DNA of 64,000 nucleotides from Nitrospira sp. ST-bin5 (GTDB lineage: Bacteria; Nitrospirota; Nitrospiria; Nitrospirales; Nitrospiraceae): contig MSXN01000021.1 of NCBI GenBank assembly GCA_002083555.1, positions 139,521-203,520 on the forward strand. The letters are read 5' to 3'. Shown here piece after piece: positions 42,995 to 50,650 of the stretch. Each line of letters opens with the position of its first letter. The stretch's first letter is position 1. The translations under genes were made by a program, and so were the position numbers. Under the pieces are notes generated by a model. That model made no database searches, was not told the origin of the DNA, and saw only the letters and a list, made by a program, of their open reading frames with translations.

Positions 42995-45900
42995 CGAAGC
43001 ACACTCCGCGCCATCTTTTTTTCCGCCTGGTACTCCTCGATGGTGAGATTGCGCAGCAGAGATTGGCGGCCATCCGGGTTATGTACAAAACCTACGCTTG
43101 CCACGAACGGCTCGATGATGTGGATCTTCTGCAAAGGTGTCACAATTAACAATTGCAAACCAAGCTGACGGAACAACTCCAGGCCGTAGTGTGCCGATTC
43201 GTCCGAGGCGCGGCCAAAGGCCTCATCAATGACAACAAAACGGAAAGTGCGTGGGCGCTGCTCGCCCCACGCCAGACCAAACTGATAGGCGAGGCTCGCC
43301 GCCAGCACCGTGTAGGCAAGCTTTTCCTTTTGCCCTCCCGACTTACCGCCAGAATCAGGATAGTGCTCATGCTCGGCATCGCCCTCCCGCCAACGTTCGG
43401 AAGCAGAAAATACAAACCAATGGCGCACGTCGGACACGCGGCGTGTCCAGTTCCGGTCTAGTTCTGTGCTGCCTTCTCGTCCTTTGAACCGCTCGATGAT
43501 CGTCTTCACCTCAAGGAACTTCGTCTCGGTATATTGCTCGTCCTCCGAACCGGTCAGTGCCCCTTCGGTGCAGGCACGCAACGCCTGCTGAAAGCCGCGA
43601 ATGTCGTTATCTGGCGTAGGCTCCGCAAGGAGTGCGATGTAGCGGCCGGGGTTATAGTCAATCCCGCGCAGCGAGCAGTTTATGGTATCGATGCGCTCCC
43701 GAATTGCCTCGCGTTCGCGATAGAGCTGGGCCTGGAAGTTCGCCACCTCGCGGATGGTGTTCTCGTTGAGCAGTTGCTTGAACCGCGCCTCGAAGCGCGG
43801 CAGATCATCGACCTGAAACTGCGTGAGCATCTGTCGGTAGGCGTCGGCGGATTCGATGGCGACATCCACATCAAGGGTCTCGAGCGGATAGTCGCTCTTG
43901 TAGCCACGCATCGCGTCGATAATCCGGTCACGAAAGCGCGCGACTTTTTCATCCACCGCGTCGATCTTTTTCTTCTGGAGCCATTCGCGCATATCTGTCT
44001 GGCGATTGTCGCAAGACTCCACAGTGAGCCGTTGCTCCCCCAAGGCTTCGGTTCTCATCGCGTCGAGTTTCGGGAAGATACGGGCCGCCTCCTCAGGAGA
44101 TAGTGCCGCAAGAATTGTAGCAGCCTCGTTCAACAGTCGAATTGTTTCCACATGCTTGTCCCGAGTTACCGCATCGTCCCGTTCGGTCTCCTTCAGTTCG
44201 CTTTCTGATTCAGTGAGTATTTTCTCAACCTCCTCAAGCTGGTGTTCGAGAGTGCGCAGGATGTCGGATTCGCGTTCAAGCCGCTCTCTGTCCTGTTCCA
44301 TACGCTCAATTTCGAGCGCCAGTGGCCGCCAGTCCAGTTCACGAAAGTCCACAAACATTTCGAGCTGGCTTGCCTGCCGCAGGCGGTCGTCGAGACGGTT
44401 GCGACGCGCTTGAAGTTGGCCAATGCCGGTAGCCATTGCCTGCATGCGAGCCACCAGATCAGCTGATTTCTTTTCCAGGGCCGCAATCTTTGCCGTGTTG
44501 GTCCACCCCAGGATATAGCGGGTACGGTCGTCAAGGCGATGGCGGTCATCCTTTTCGTGGCGTTCGCCGCCACCCTTGATCTGGCCAGCACGGGTGACAG
44601 CCTGTCTCTCGCGCCGAAACTGCTCGAGACTGTCACAGCAGACGTAGTCGAAACGGCGCGCCAGCTCTATTTCCAACCAGCGATAAAAGGATGAGTCTGG
44701 CTTGATAGCGAGCTTGCGAACCAGCGAGTGCGGGCTCAGTGGGGAAGGAGTGCCAGCCTGCGGCTTATGCACTCGATAATAGACCAGTCTTCCACGAAGC
44801 TGCGTCCGATCCACCCAGCCTGCTACTGCCGCATACTGCTCATCCGGTACGAGCAGCGAGAGGCCGAAACTGCGAAGCAGCCGCTCGCATGCCCCTTCCC
44901 AATCCTGCTCACCTTCGCGCACTTGCAATAGCTCGCCCGCGAAAGAGAGATCTTCAGTATCGAGAGTCAGCTCTGTACATAAACGCTCGCGGATGGCAAC
45001 TACTGCCGAGTCAAGATTGGAGCCCCGCTGACGCAGGGAAGCGATCTCTTCCATCACGTTGTCGTGGTCGCGCTTGATCTGGCGAAATTCGACTTCCTTC
45101 TCAGTATGCTCGTTGTCCACCTGCGCCTTATCGGCCTGCATCGCATCACACTCGGCTTGTAGCTGGTAGCGATTGGCGAGGAACGTTTCTACACCCTGCA
45201 GATCTGGCAGAGCCAGGGCGCGGGCCAGCTCCCCGTATTTTGCGGCGCGTTCTATGCGCCGCTTTTTGTCTTCCTGCTTATCTGCAATCTCGGTTTTTAG
45301 CCGCTCAATACGATCGCCGCCGTTCTCAATGATGGCCTGCTTGATCTCGTCGCGCCGTACCTGCGCTTCGCGCCGGCGTTCCGTGAGGGCAGCGATTCGC
45401 ACGGCAAACCGATCCATCTCTATCGTTAAGTTCTCGCGTCGCTTATCCAGTAGTTCACCCTTAAGTTTGGCGAACCAGGGTTTGAGCGCATCTCTACAAA
45501 CACGCAATTCACCGGCTTGCCCGGACAGCTCGGCGTGCCGGTCGCAATCAGCCACGAGCGGCGCAAGCCGTTCAATCTGGGCCTTGGCCTTGAGGATCGC
45601 CTCATGCGCCCGATTGAGATCGTCGAAGTGATCGACAAGTGCCGCGATGCGCGCCTCGACCGCAAATGGCTCCAGCATATGGCTCCGCACGAAATCGGTG
45701 AGGTTTTCGACTTTCTTCATCGAAACCGTCTGACTGAACAGCTCCATTGCCTGCTCGTTGTCGATGCCGAACCGGCGTCGGAAAGCCGCACCATAGGGCG
45801 GGAAGTTATCGTACACCTCAGTCGAGTTCAGGCGCCGCAACCGTTTCTTAAGGTCGTTCGTATCAGAACCAAAACCGGAAAAGTGCTCAGCGATGGAAAG

Positions 45901-46380
45901 CGGCACGTCCGCAATTGTGAAGAAGCGGGCTGGCTGGCCATCTCCATCCTTGATCCAAAACACTTGGGCAAGCGTGACATATTGATCGAGCGCCGAATTA
46001 TAAAAGGAGCCGAGAATGACCGAGTAGCTATTGTGATCACGCAGTCCGACTGGTCGAGCTACCAAACTGGTCTCGGAACGCTCCGTCTTGTAATGACCGA
46101 GCACATATGACTTGAGGGTGCGCTCTTTGGTCTCCGCACCAGCCGCCTTGTTATAGATGATCCTATTCGCGGGGACGAGCAGAGTGGTAATGGCATCGAC
46201 CAAGGTAGATTTGCCGGAACCAATGTCGCCGGTCACCAGGGTATTGTCCCCGTTGGGACGCAGGCTCCAAACCTTATTGTGGAATGTGCCCCAGTTGTAA
46301 AGCTCAAAGCGGTGCAGCCTAAAACCGGAACGCCCGGTAGGAGCAGCGAAATCGATGGGTGTAGTGTTTCCCACATCCAT
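42991..46380 (-). CDS. jetC: Wadjet JetC: SMC/MukB-like ATPase
   Basis: 1129 residues. Walker A VTGDIGSGKSTLVDAI lies near residue 50, preceded by FRLHRFELYNWGTFHNKVW. Long coiled coils with a hinge occupy the centre (for example ERLKTEIADKQEDKKRRIER). The C-terminal head has the signature KSGGQKEKLAYTVLAASL and Walker B FRFVVIDEAFGRAS. It is the motor that extrudes circular plasmid DNA. Its ATG overlaps the stop of jetB by one base (TAATG), so translation is coupled. Confidence 0.93.
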   Translation of the reverse strand: MDVGNTTPIDFAAPTGRSGFRLHRFELYNWGTFHNKVWSLRPNGDNTLVTGDIGSGKSTLVDAITTLLVPANRIIYNKAAGAETKERTLKSYVLGHYKTERSETSLVARPVGLRDHNSYSVILGSFYNSALDQYVTLAQVFWIKDGDGQPARFFTIADVPLSIAEHFSGFGSDTNDLKKRLRRLNSTEVYDNFPPYGAAFRRRFGIDNEQAMELFSQTVSMKKVENLTDFVRSHMLEPFAVEARIAALVDHFDDLNRAHEAILKAKAQIERLAPLVADCDRHAELSGQAGELRVCRDALKPWFAKLKGELLDKRRENLTIEMDRFAVRIAALTERRREAQVRRDEIKQAIIENGGDRIERLKTEIADKQEDKKRRIERAAKYGELARALALPDLQGVETFLANRYQLQAECDAMQADKAQVDNEHTEKEVEFRQIKRDHDNVMEEIASLRQRGSNLDSAVVAIRERLCTELTLDTEDLSFAGELLQVREGEQDWEGACERLLRSFGLSLLVPDEQYAAVAGWVDRTQLRGRLVYYRVHKPQAGTPSPLSPHSLVRKLAIKPDSSFYRWLEIELARRFDYVCCDSLEQFRRERQAVTRAGQIKGGGERHEKDDRHRLDDRTRYILGWTNTAKIAALEKKSADLVARMQAMATGIGQLQARRNRLDDRLRQASQLEMFVDFRELDWRPLALEIERMEQDRERLERESDILRTLEHQLEEVEKILTESESELKETERDDAVTRDKHVETIRLLNEAATILAALSPEEAARIFPKLDAMRTEALGEQRLTVESCDNRQTDMREWLQKKKIDAVDEKVARFRDRIIDAMRGYKSDYPLETLDVDVAIESADAYRQMLTQFQVDDLPRFEARFKQLLNENTIREVANFQAQLYREREAIRERIDTINCSLRGIDYNPGRYIALLAEPTPDNDIRGFQQALRACTEGALTGSEDEQYTETKFLEVKTIIERFKGREGSTELDRNWTRRVSDVRHWFVFSASERWREGDAEHEHYPDSGGKSGGQKEKLAYTVLAASLAYQFGLAWGEQRPRTFRFVVIDEAFGRASDESAHYGLELFRQLGLQLLIVTPLQKIHIIEPFVASVGFVHNPDGRQSLLRNLTIEEYQAEKKMARSVLR

Positions 46381-46973
46381 TACGACTCACCCTCGCTACG
46401 ATGTTCACGGTAGTTCTTGAGGCGCTGATCGAAATCGACTAACCATTGGGCGTCGACAAAGGCCTTCAGGATGCGCAGGACCTCGAACTGCTGGTCTTGA
46501 GAACGCAACCGGCGGATAAAGCCGAGATCGATGAGCTTGTTGATGTGGCTATCGATACGATCAAGGAGTCTCGCCTCGTTTCCCGTATCAGGCAGGAAGA
46601 CGCGCACCAGGTCGACGATCTGTTCGCGCGTGAGGATGAGGCGCGTCTCACCAGCGGCGGCATCGAATTCGGCAAGCTTCTTACGTAACAACACGAGCAG
46701 CAAGCTCACGGGGTAACTCAACGGACGGCGCTGCACCAGTCGCGGCAACGCCGGTTCATCCTCCGCGGCATGCCGCTGGCGCACATAGGCATACCCTTCC
46801 GCTTCGTCTAATATCAGCTCCAGTCCGAACATCGCGATCTGGTCACGCACTCGCGCCTGGAGGGCGAGAAAATCCTGCCAAAGCGCCAAGTTGTCGCCCT
46901 GGTACAGCACACCCTTAAACAGGGCAATAAGCACCGGGGAGATCTGTGGCTGCCTGGCTTCGTTACCGTTCAT
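46380..46973 (-). CDS. jetB: Wadjet JetB: MukE-like winged-helix subunit (DUF4194)
   Basis: 197 residues from ATG 46973, 16 bases after the stop of jetA; the longer open frame overlaps jetA and is not supported. Characteristic segments: SPVLIALFKGVLYQGDNLAL, ALQARVRDQIAMFGLELILD, then LSYPVSLLLVLLRKKLAEFD, and a winged-helix end (LIDLGFIRRLRSQDQQFEVL, then RILKAFVDAQWL). It is the MukE-like adaptor that joins JetA (MukF-like) to JetC. The start codon has no clear ribosome site, so coupling with jetA is likely. Confidence 0.9.
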   Translation of the reverse strand: MNGNEARQPQISPVLIALFKGVLYQGDNLALWQDFLALQARVRDQIAMFGLELILDEAEGYAYVRQRHAAEDEPALPRLVQRRPLSYPVSLLLVLLRKKLAEFDAAAGETRLILTREQIVDLVRVFLPDTGNEARLLDRIDSHINKLIDLGFIRRLRSQDQQFEVLRILKAFVDAQWLVDFDQRLKNYREHRSEGES

Positions 46974-46989
46974 ATGCACATATTCGTGC

Positions 46990-48426
46990 TCATCGACTAA
47001 AGATAACCGCGGGCAGGCTTGCACAAAGGTCACGACCGCTAGCATCCGTCCAGACGACGGTTTGTGTATGCGCGTCGTCGATGAGCGCCCTCTCCTCCTC
47101 GGCCGCAAGACTGAGATAAGCAACCAACTCTGCTAGGCCCTGCTCCAACGGGTATTCCTCGATCAACGTAGTCAGAGCAATCTGCTCGCGAGTCTGCAAG
47201 GCTCGGCGAATGCGTAACCGCAGCGCGGCCTTGTCCACGTAAACTTGTTCGAACAAGGCGTTTGATCCCGCAACCTCATCCTGTGCATCGGTTATGTTCT
47301 GTGCAAAGCTGGCTTTTAATGGCGGAGTAAACAGTGGGCGGTCCATCACGAGTTCAATCGACGGCGCCGTGTCGTCCAGATGCGCGAAATCTCCATCAGG
47401 GGCATGATTGCGCACGGCCAGAGCCTGTTGCTCGATATCGCGCAAGATGACCATGATTCGCCGGTTTTCGTGCCAGGCCTTGTCGTCGAGGTACTTGCGC
47501 AACTGCTCGGAGAGGCGCGCCACGGTACGCTGAGTCGCCTCGCCCGCCTCAAGCCAGTCATAGTGCACGCATAAGAGGCGACGATCGGGCTGTGTCTCAA
47601 CAATGGGTTCTAGAGACATTATTCGCCGAAGTAGCGTAGACAACTCTTCCTGGCGGACTGGCGACATCAGGAAATCCCAGAAGGCACGAAAGCTCTTGCC
47701 CTGGTCGGAACCGGCAATCACATCGTGTTCGCCGAAGATGCTCTCCAGGAGCTCACCCTTGCTGCCCTCCCATAACGCAATGTGCTCGCGCACACTACGA
47801 TCGAGGTTACGGAAGTTCTGCTCGACCTGACGAAAGTCGGCAAGCAACGCCCGAGCGGTCTGCTCCATCTGCTGGAAGCGCTCCTTGATCTCGGTGGAGT
47901 CCATGAGATCCAACGATCCTTCGCGGATACGCACAATCTCAGCATTGAGTTCGGCGCGGCGCTTTTCTAATTCCGAAATCCGAACCGCTGGATCGGTTTC
48001 TGTTCCACGAGCCATTTGCCGCAGCAACTCCAAAACGGTCTTAATCCGCGACTCGGTTCCAATGAATTGTTTCTGCTCCAGCCCGTGAACCCACGCGATG
48101 GCCATTTCGGTCGATGCGGTAACATCGAAATGTGGTTCGTCACCACCTTCCGGGTAGAACTTACGCAGCCAGCCTTTGCTATCGTCAGCCCAATCGTTGA
48201 GATACTCACCAGCAGACCTGGGAAATATCGAATCACCAAGCCGTGCGCGGAGATCGTAAAGATAATCCTCCAATTGCATGGCCAACTGCGACTGCACCAG
48301 CGTGCGGATGTTGGGTTTGGTGAACGCATGATGCAGGAACGCAATGACGAATGGCGCATTCTCGGCAGTAAGCAATCGCCATGCAGGGTGACGATGACGC
48401 AGACTGGCCAGCCCATAATAATCCAA
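46990..48426 (-). CDS. jetA: Wadjet JetA: MukF-like kleisin subunit (DUF3375)
   Basis: 478 residues, beginning with a TTG at 48426; a TAG closes the frame 39 bases upstream and no ATG is available in between, so the TTG is the best choice. DUF3375 features: LASLRHRHPAWRLLTAENAP, FVIAFLHHAF, and ARLGDSIFPRSAGEYLNDWA, then WLRKFYPEGGDEPHFDVT, followed by coiled coil and the C-terminal winged part. It bridges the JetC heads. It is the first gene of jetABCD; its promoter lies in the 100 bases between it and the long repeat at 48524. Confidence 0.92.
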   Translation of the reverse strand: MDYYGLASLRHRHPAWRLLTAENAPFVIAFLHHAFTKPNIRTLVQSQLAMQLEDYLYDLRARLGDSIFPRSAGEYLNDWADDSKGWLRKFYPEGGDEPHFDVTASTEMAIAWVHGLEQKQFIGTESRIKTVLELLRQMARGTETDPAVRISELEKRRAELNAEIVRIREGSLDLMDSTEIKERFQQMEQTARALLADFRQVEQNFRNLDRSVREHIALWEGSKGELLESIFGEHDVIAGSDQGKSFRAFWDFLMSPVRQEELSTLLRRIMSLEPIVETQPDRRLLCVHYDWLEAGEATQRTVARLSEQLRKYLDDKAWHENRRIMVILRDIEQQALAVRNHAPDGDFAHLDDTAPSIELVMDRPLFTPPLKASFAQNITDAQDEVAGSNALFEQVYVDKAALRLRIRRALQTREQIALTTLIEEYPLEQGLAELVAYLSLAAEEERALIDDAHTQTVVWTDASGRDLCASLPAVIFSR

Positions 48427-48523
48427 GACGCACCCACGGCTATGAACGCAACCAGAAACTACCTACGCATACCAGAGAGAGCACTGATTCATCTGCTCCA
48501 GAACGCAATAGATAGATGCAGCA

Positions 48524-48751
48524 GGATACCCCTTTCCCCGCGAGAAATCACCCCAACTTGCGAGTGAGAAGGAAACCTAAAATGATCTTATTCCGTCCCA
48601 CTTTTCATGGGAACCTAGGGGGAACTTGTGAGGCGATAAAATGGGAAATTTGGCCGCCAGCTGGCCGCTGGCGGCTACGCACGGGGGGAGGGGTTTTCGT
48701 AACCCCTTGATTTATGGTGAGCCGGCTGGGACTCGAACCCAGGGCCCTCGC
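48524..48751 (-). repeat. Right copy of the long direct repeat, overlapping tRNA-Lys
   Basis: About 228 bases matching 38348-38574. It runs from upstream of jetA to the middle of the intact tRNA-Lys gene. Within it, 48630-48675 is a GATAAAATGGGAAATTT stretch followed by a nine-base stem (GCCGCCAGC with GCTGGCGGC), which on the minus strand acts as a stem followed by AT-rich bases and could terminate the tRNA transcript. This is the tRNA-side attachment site of the element. Confidence 0.8.
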
Positions 48752-48790
48752 CTTAAAAGGGCGATGCTCTACCAACTGAGCTACCGGCTC
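48715..48790 (-). tRNA. tRNA-Lys (UUU)
   Basis: A complete 76-base cloverleaf including CCA. Acceptor GAGCCGG pairs with CCGGCTC, the D-arm is GTAGCTCAGTTGGTAGAGC-like, the anticodon stem TCGCC/GGCGA encloses CTTTTAA with anticodon TTT, and the T-arm is CTGGG TTCGAGT CCCAG. Its 3' end borders the 10 kb defence element and has been rebuilt by the incoming element, as tRNA-targeted integrases do. Confidence 0.95.
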
Positions 48791-48863
48791 ACGGTGCGAA
48801 ATGCTGTCATCCAGCCAGGCGATTGTCAACCCCCGAGAAATCAGGAGCCGCCACGCCGGCCGA

Positions 48864-50177
48864 CTAGGAACGCGGTCGACGGCGGGAACACTTCAGCGGA
48901 TTACGCAGTATGATGGTTTCGGTGCGCTTGGATCCGGTCGAGATCATATCGATACGGCAATCTGCCAGTTCTTCGATGCGTGCCAGATAACGCTTGGCTT
49001 CAGCCGGAAGCTGCTTGTACGCGGTCGCCCCGGTCGTCGAAGCCGTCCAGCCTTTCATGCGCTGATAAACCGGCTCGCACTGCATAAGCGCATCCAAATC
49101 CGACGGCATCTCCTTGTAGAGGACGCCTCCGTGCCGATACCCCACGCAGATTTTCAATTCTTTGCAACCGTCCAGCACATCCAGCTTCGTGACGGCGAGC
49201 GAGGTCAGGCCGTTTACCTGGGCGGCATGACGCACCACGACCGCGTCGTACCAACCGCATCGGCGCGCGCGGCCAGTGGTGGAGCCGAATTCACGCCCAC
49301 GCTCCTGCAGCCCCTGTCCCACTTCGTCGGTCAACTCCGTCGGAAACGGTCCGCTTCCGACCCGAGTCGTATAGGCCTTGGCGATCCCCATCACCGCATC
49401 GATCATCGTCGGCCCTACCCCGGTCCCGGTGCAGGCCCCGCCGGCAGCAGAACTGGAGGACGTGACAAAGGGATAGGTTCCAAAGTCGACATCCAAATGG
49501 GTGCCTTGCGCCCCTTCAAACAAGACCGTCTTATCCTTGTTGATCGCCCTATTCAACAGCGTCGTCGTATCGACGATATAGCTCTTCAGGCGTTCCGCAT
49601 AGCCCATGTATTGATCGAAGACCTTGTCGACCTGAAACGTCTCGACTTTATAGAGCCGCTCCAAAAACCAATTCATTTCGACGAGATTTTCTTCCAGCTT
49701 TTTTCTGAACAACGCCGGATTCAACAAATCGCCCATGCGAATCCCGACGCGGGCCATTTTATCAGCATAGGAAGGCCCGATCCCGCGACCGGTAGTGCCG
49801 ATCTTGCGCGAGCCCTTTGACTGCTCGGATGCCCGATCGATGGCCTTATGGTAAGGCAGAATCATATGCGCCCGTTGGCTGACGGCAAAATTCTTCCCAA
49901 AGGCAATACCCAATGGTTGGAGCCGATCCATCTCTTCAATCAACGCACCTGGATCGACGACCACGCCGTTTCCAATGACACACGTCGTCCCGCGATAGAG
50001 AATCCCCGATGGAATCAGATGGAAAATATAGGTCCCGCGCTCGTTGATGACCGTGTGCCCTGCATTCGAGCCGCCCTGATAGCGCACGACAACATTGGCA
50101 TCTTTCGCCAAAATATCGACGATCTTGCCCTTACCTTCATCGCCCCATTGGGCGCCAATTATGACGAGATTTCCCAT
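48864..50177 (-). CDS. purA: Adenylosuccinate synthetase
   Basis: 437 residues from ATG 50177, with GAGGAAG five bases upstream. It forms adenylosuccinate from IMP, aspartate and GTP, the first committed step to AMP. The P-loop GAQWGDEGKGKIVD, NAGHTV, GRGIGPSYADK, EGAQGTHLDVDFGTYPFVTS and SLAVTKLDVLDG all match the family. A minus-strand hairpin with a T-run at 50210-50245 sits in its leader. The gene ends 74 bases from tRNA-Lys. Confidence 0.96.
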   Translation of the reverse strand: MGNLVIIGAQWGDEGKGKIVDILAKDANVVVRYQGGSNAGHTVINERGTYIFHLIPSGILYRGTTCVIGNGVVVDPGALIEEMDRLQPLGIAFGKNFAVSQRAHMILPYHKAIDRASEQSKGSRKIGTTGRGIGPSYADKMARVGIRMGDLLNPALFRKKLEENLVEMNWFLERLYKVETFQVDKVFDQYMGYAERLKSYIVDTTTLLNRAINKDKTVLFEGAQGTHLDVDFGTYPFVTSSSSAAGGACTGTGVGPTMIDAVMGIAKAYTTRVGSGPFPTELTDEVGQGLQERGREFGSTTGRARRCGWYDAVVVRHAAQVNGLTSLAVTKLDVLDGCKELKICVGYRHGGVLYKEMPSDLDALMQCEPVYQRMKGWTASTTGATAYKQLPAEAKRYLARIEELADCRIDMISTGSKRTETIILRNPLKCSRRRPRS

Positions 50178-50209
50178 ACCACCACTTCCTCTCAGCCCGT
50201 TCAATCACG

Positions 50210-50245
50210 AAAAAATGGCTCTGACCCGATGGGGAGATCAGAGCC
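50210..50245 (-). terminator. Terminator-like hairpin in the purA leader
   Basis: On the minus strand an eight-base stem, GGCTCTGA with TCAGAGCC, and a 13-base loop is followed by ATTTTTT. It ends 33 bases before the purA ATG. No gene lies upstream on this strand, so it may end leader transcripts of purA (an attenuator) rather than an upstream gene. Confidence 0.5.
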
Positions 50246-50475
50246 GCGGGGGCCCATCGTAGGTACCGCCCATCCGTTTGTCAAGCCGATCCCCGCCTAA
50301 AACACCCAGAAAAACACCCTGCCCCCACTCAGGCACTTCTGCATCAACACCGCTCTCTACCCCGGTGGCCGTCGGTTCCAGCCCTCTCCCATGTTTCGCT
50401 TTCTTGACTGGGTGGGACCTGCGTGTTAGCATGCCGGAACTTCTCGCGGAGTACGTATCTCTAGACCAACGGTGT

Positions 50476-50551
50476 GGGGCTGTAGCGCAGTTGGGAGCGC
50501 GCGTGAATGGCATTCACGAGGTCGCCGGTTCAATCCCGGCCAGCTCCACCA
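50476..50551 (+). tRNA. tRNA-Ala (GGC)
   Basis: 76 bases with encoded CCA. Acceptor GGGGCTG pairs with CAGCTCC, D-arm GCGC/GCGC, anticodon stem CGTGA/TCACG with loop ATGGCAT giving anticodon GGC, and T-arm GCCGG TTCAATC CCGGC. A short stem (CAACCTTCGGTTG) follows at about 50554. No disruption or repeat is seen at its 3' end. Confidence 0.93.
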
Positions 50552-50650
50552 AACCAACCTTCGGTTGAACCGCGCCCTCTAGATCGTTGAATGCAGTTGC
50601 GCGCGGGTCACTACTTCTCATTCATCTCTCTATCTGATTGAACAATCGCC

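Noticed and set aside
43534..44103. Plus-strand frame of 189 codons
   Set aside because: Antisense to jetC coiled coil; shadow frame.
48641..48913. Plus-strand frame of 90 codons across the hairpin repeat and tRNA-Lys
   Set aside because: It translates the repeat and the reverse strand of the tRNA; such frames are common annotation artefacts next to tRNA genes.
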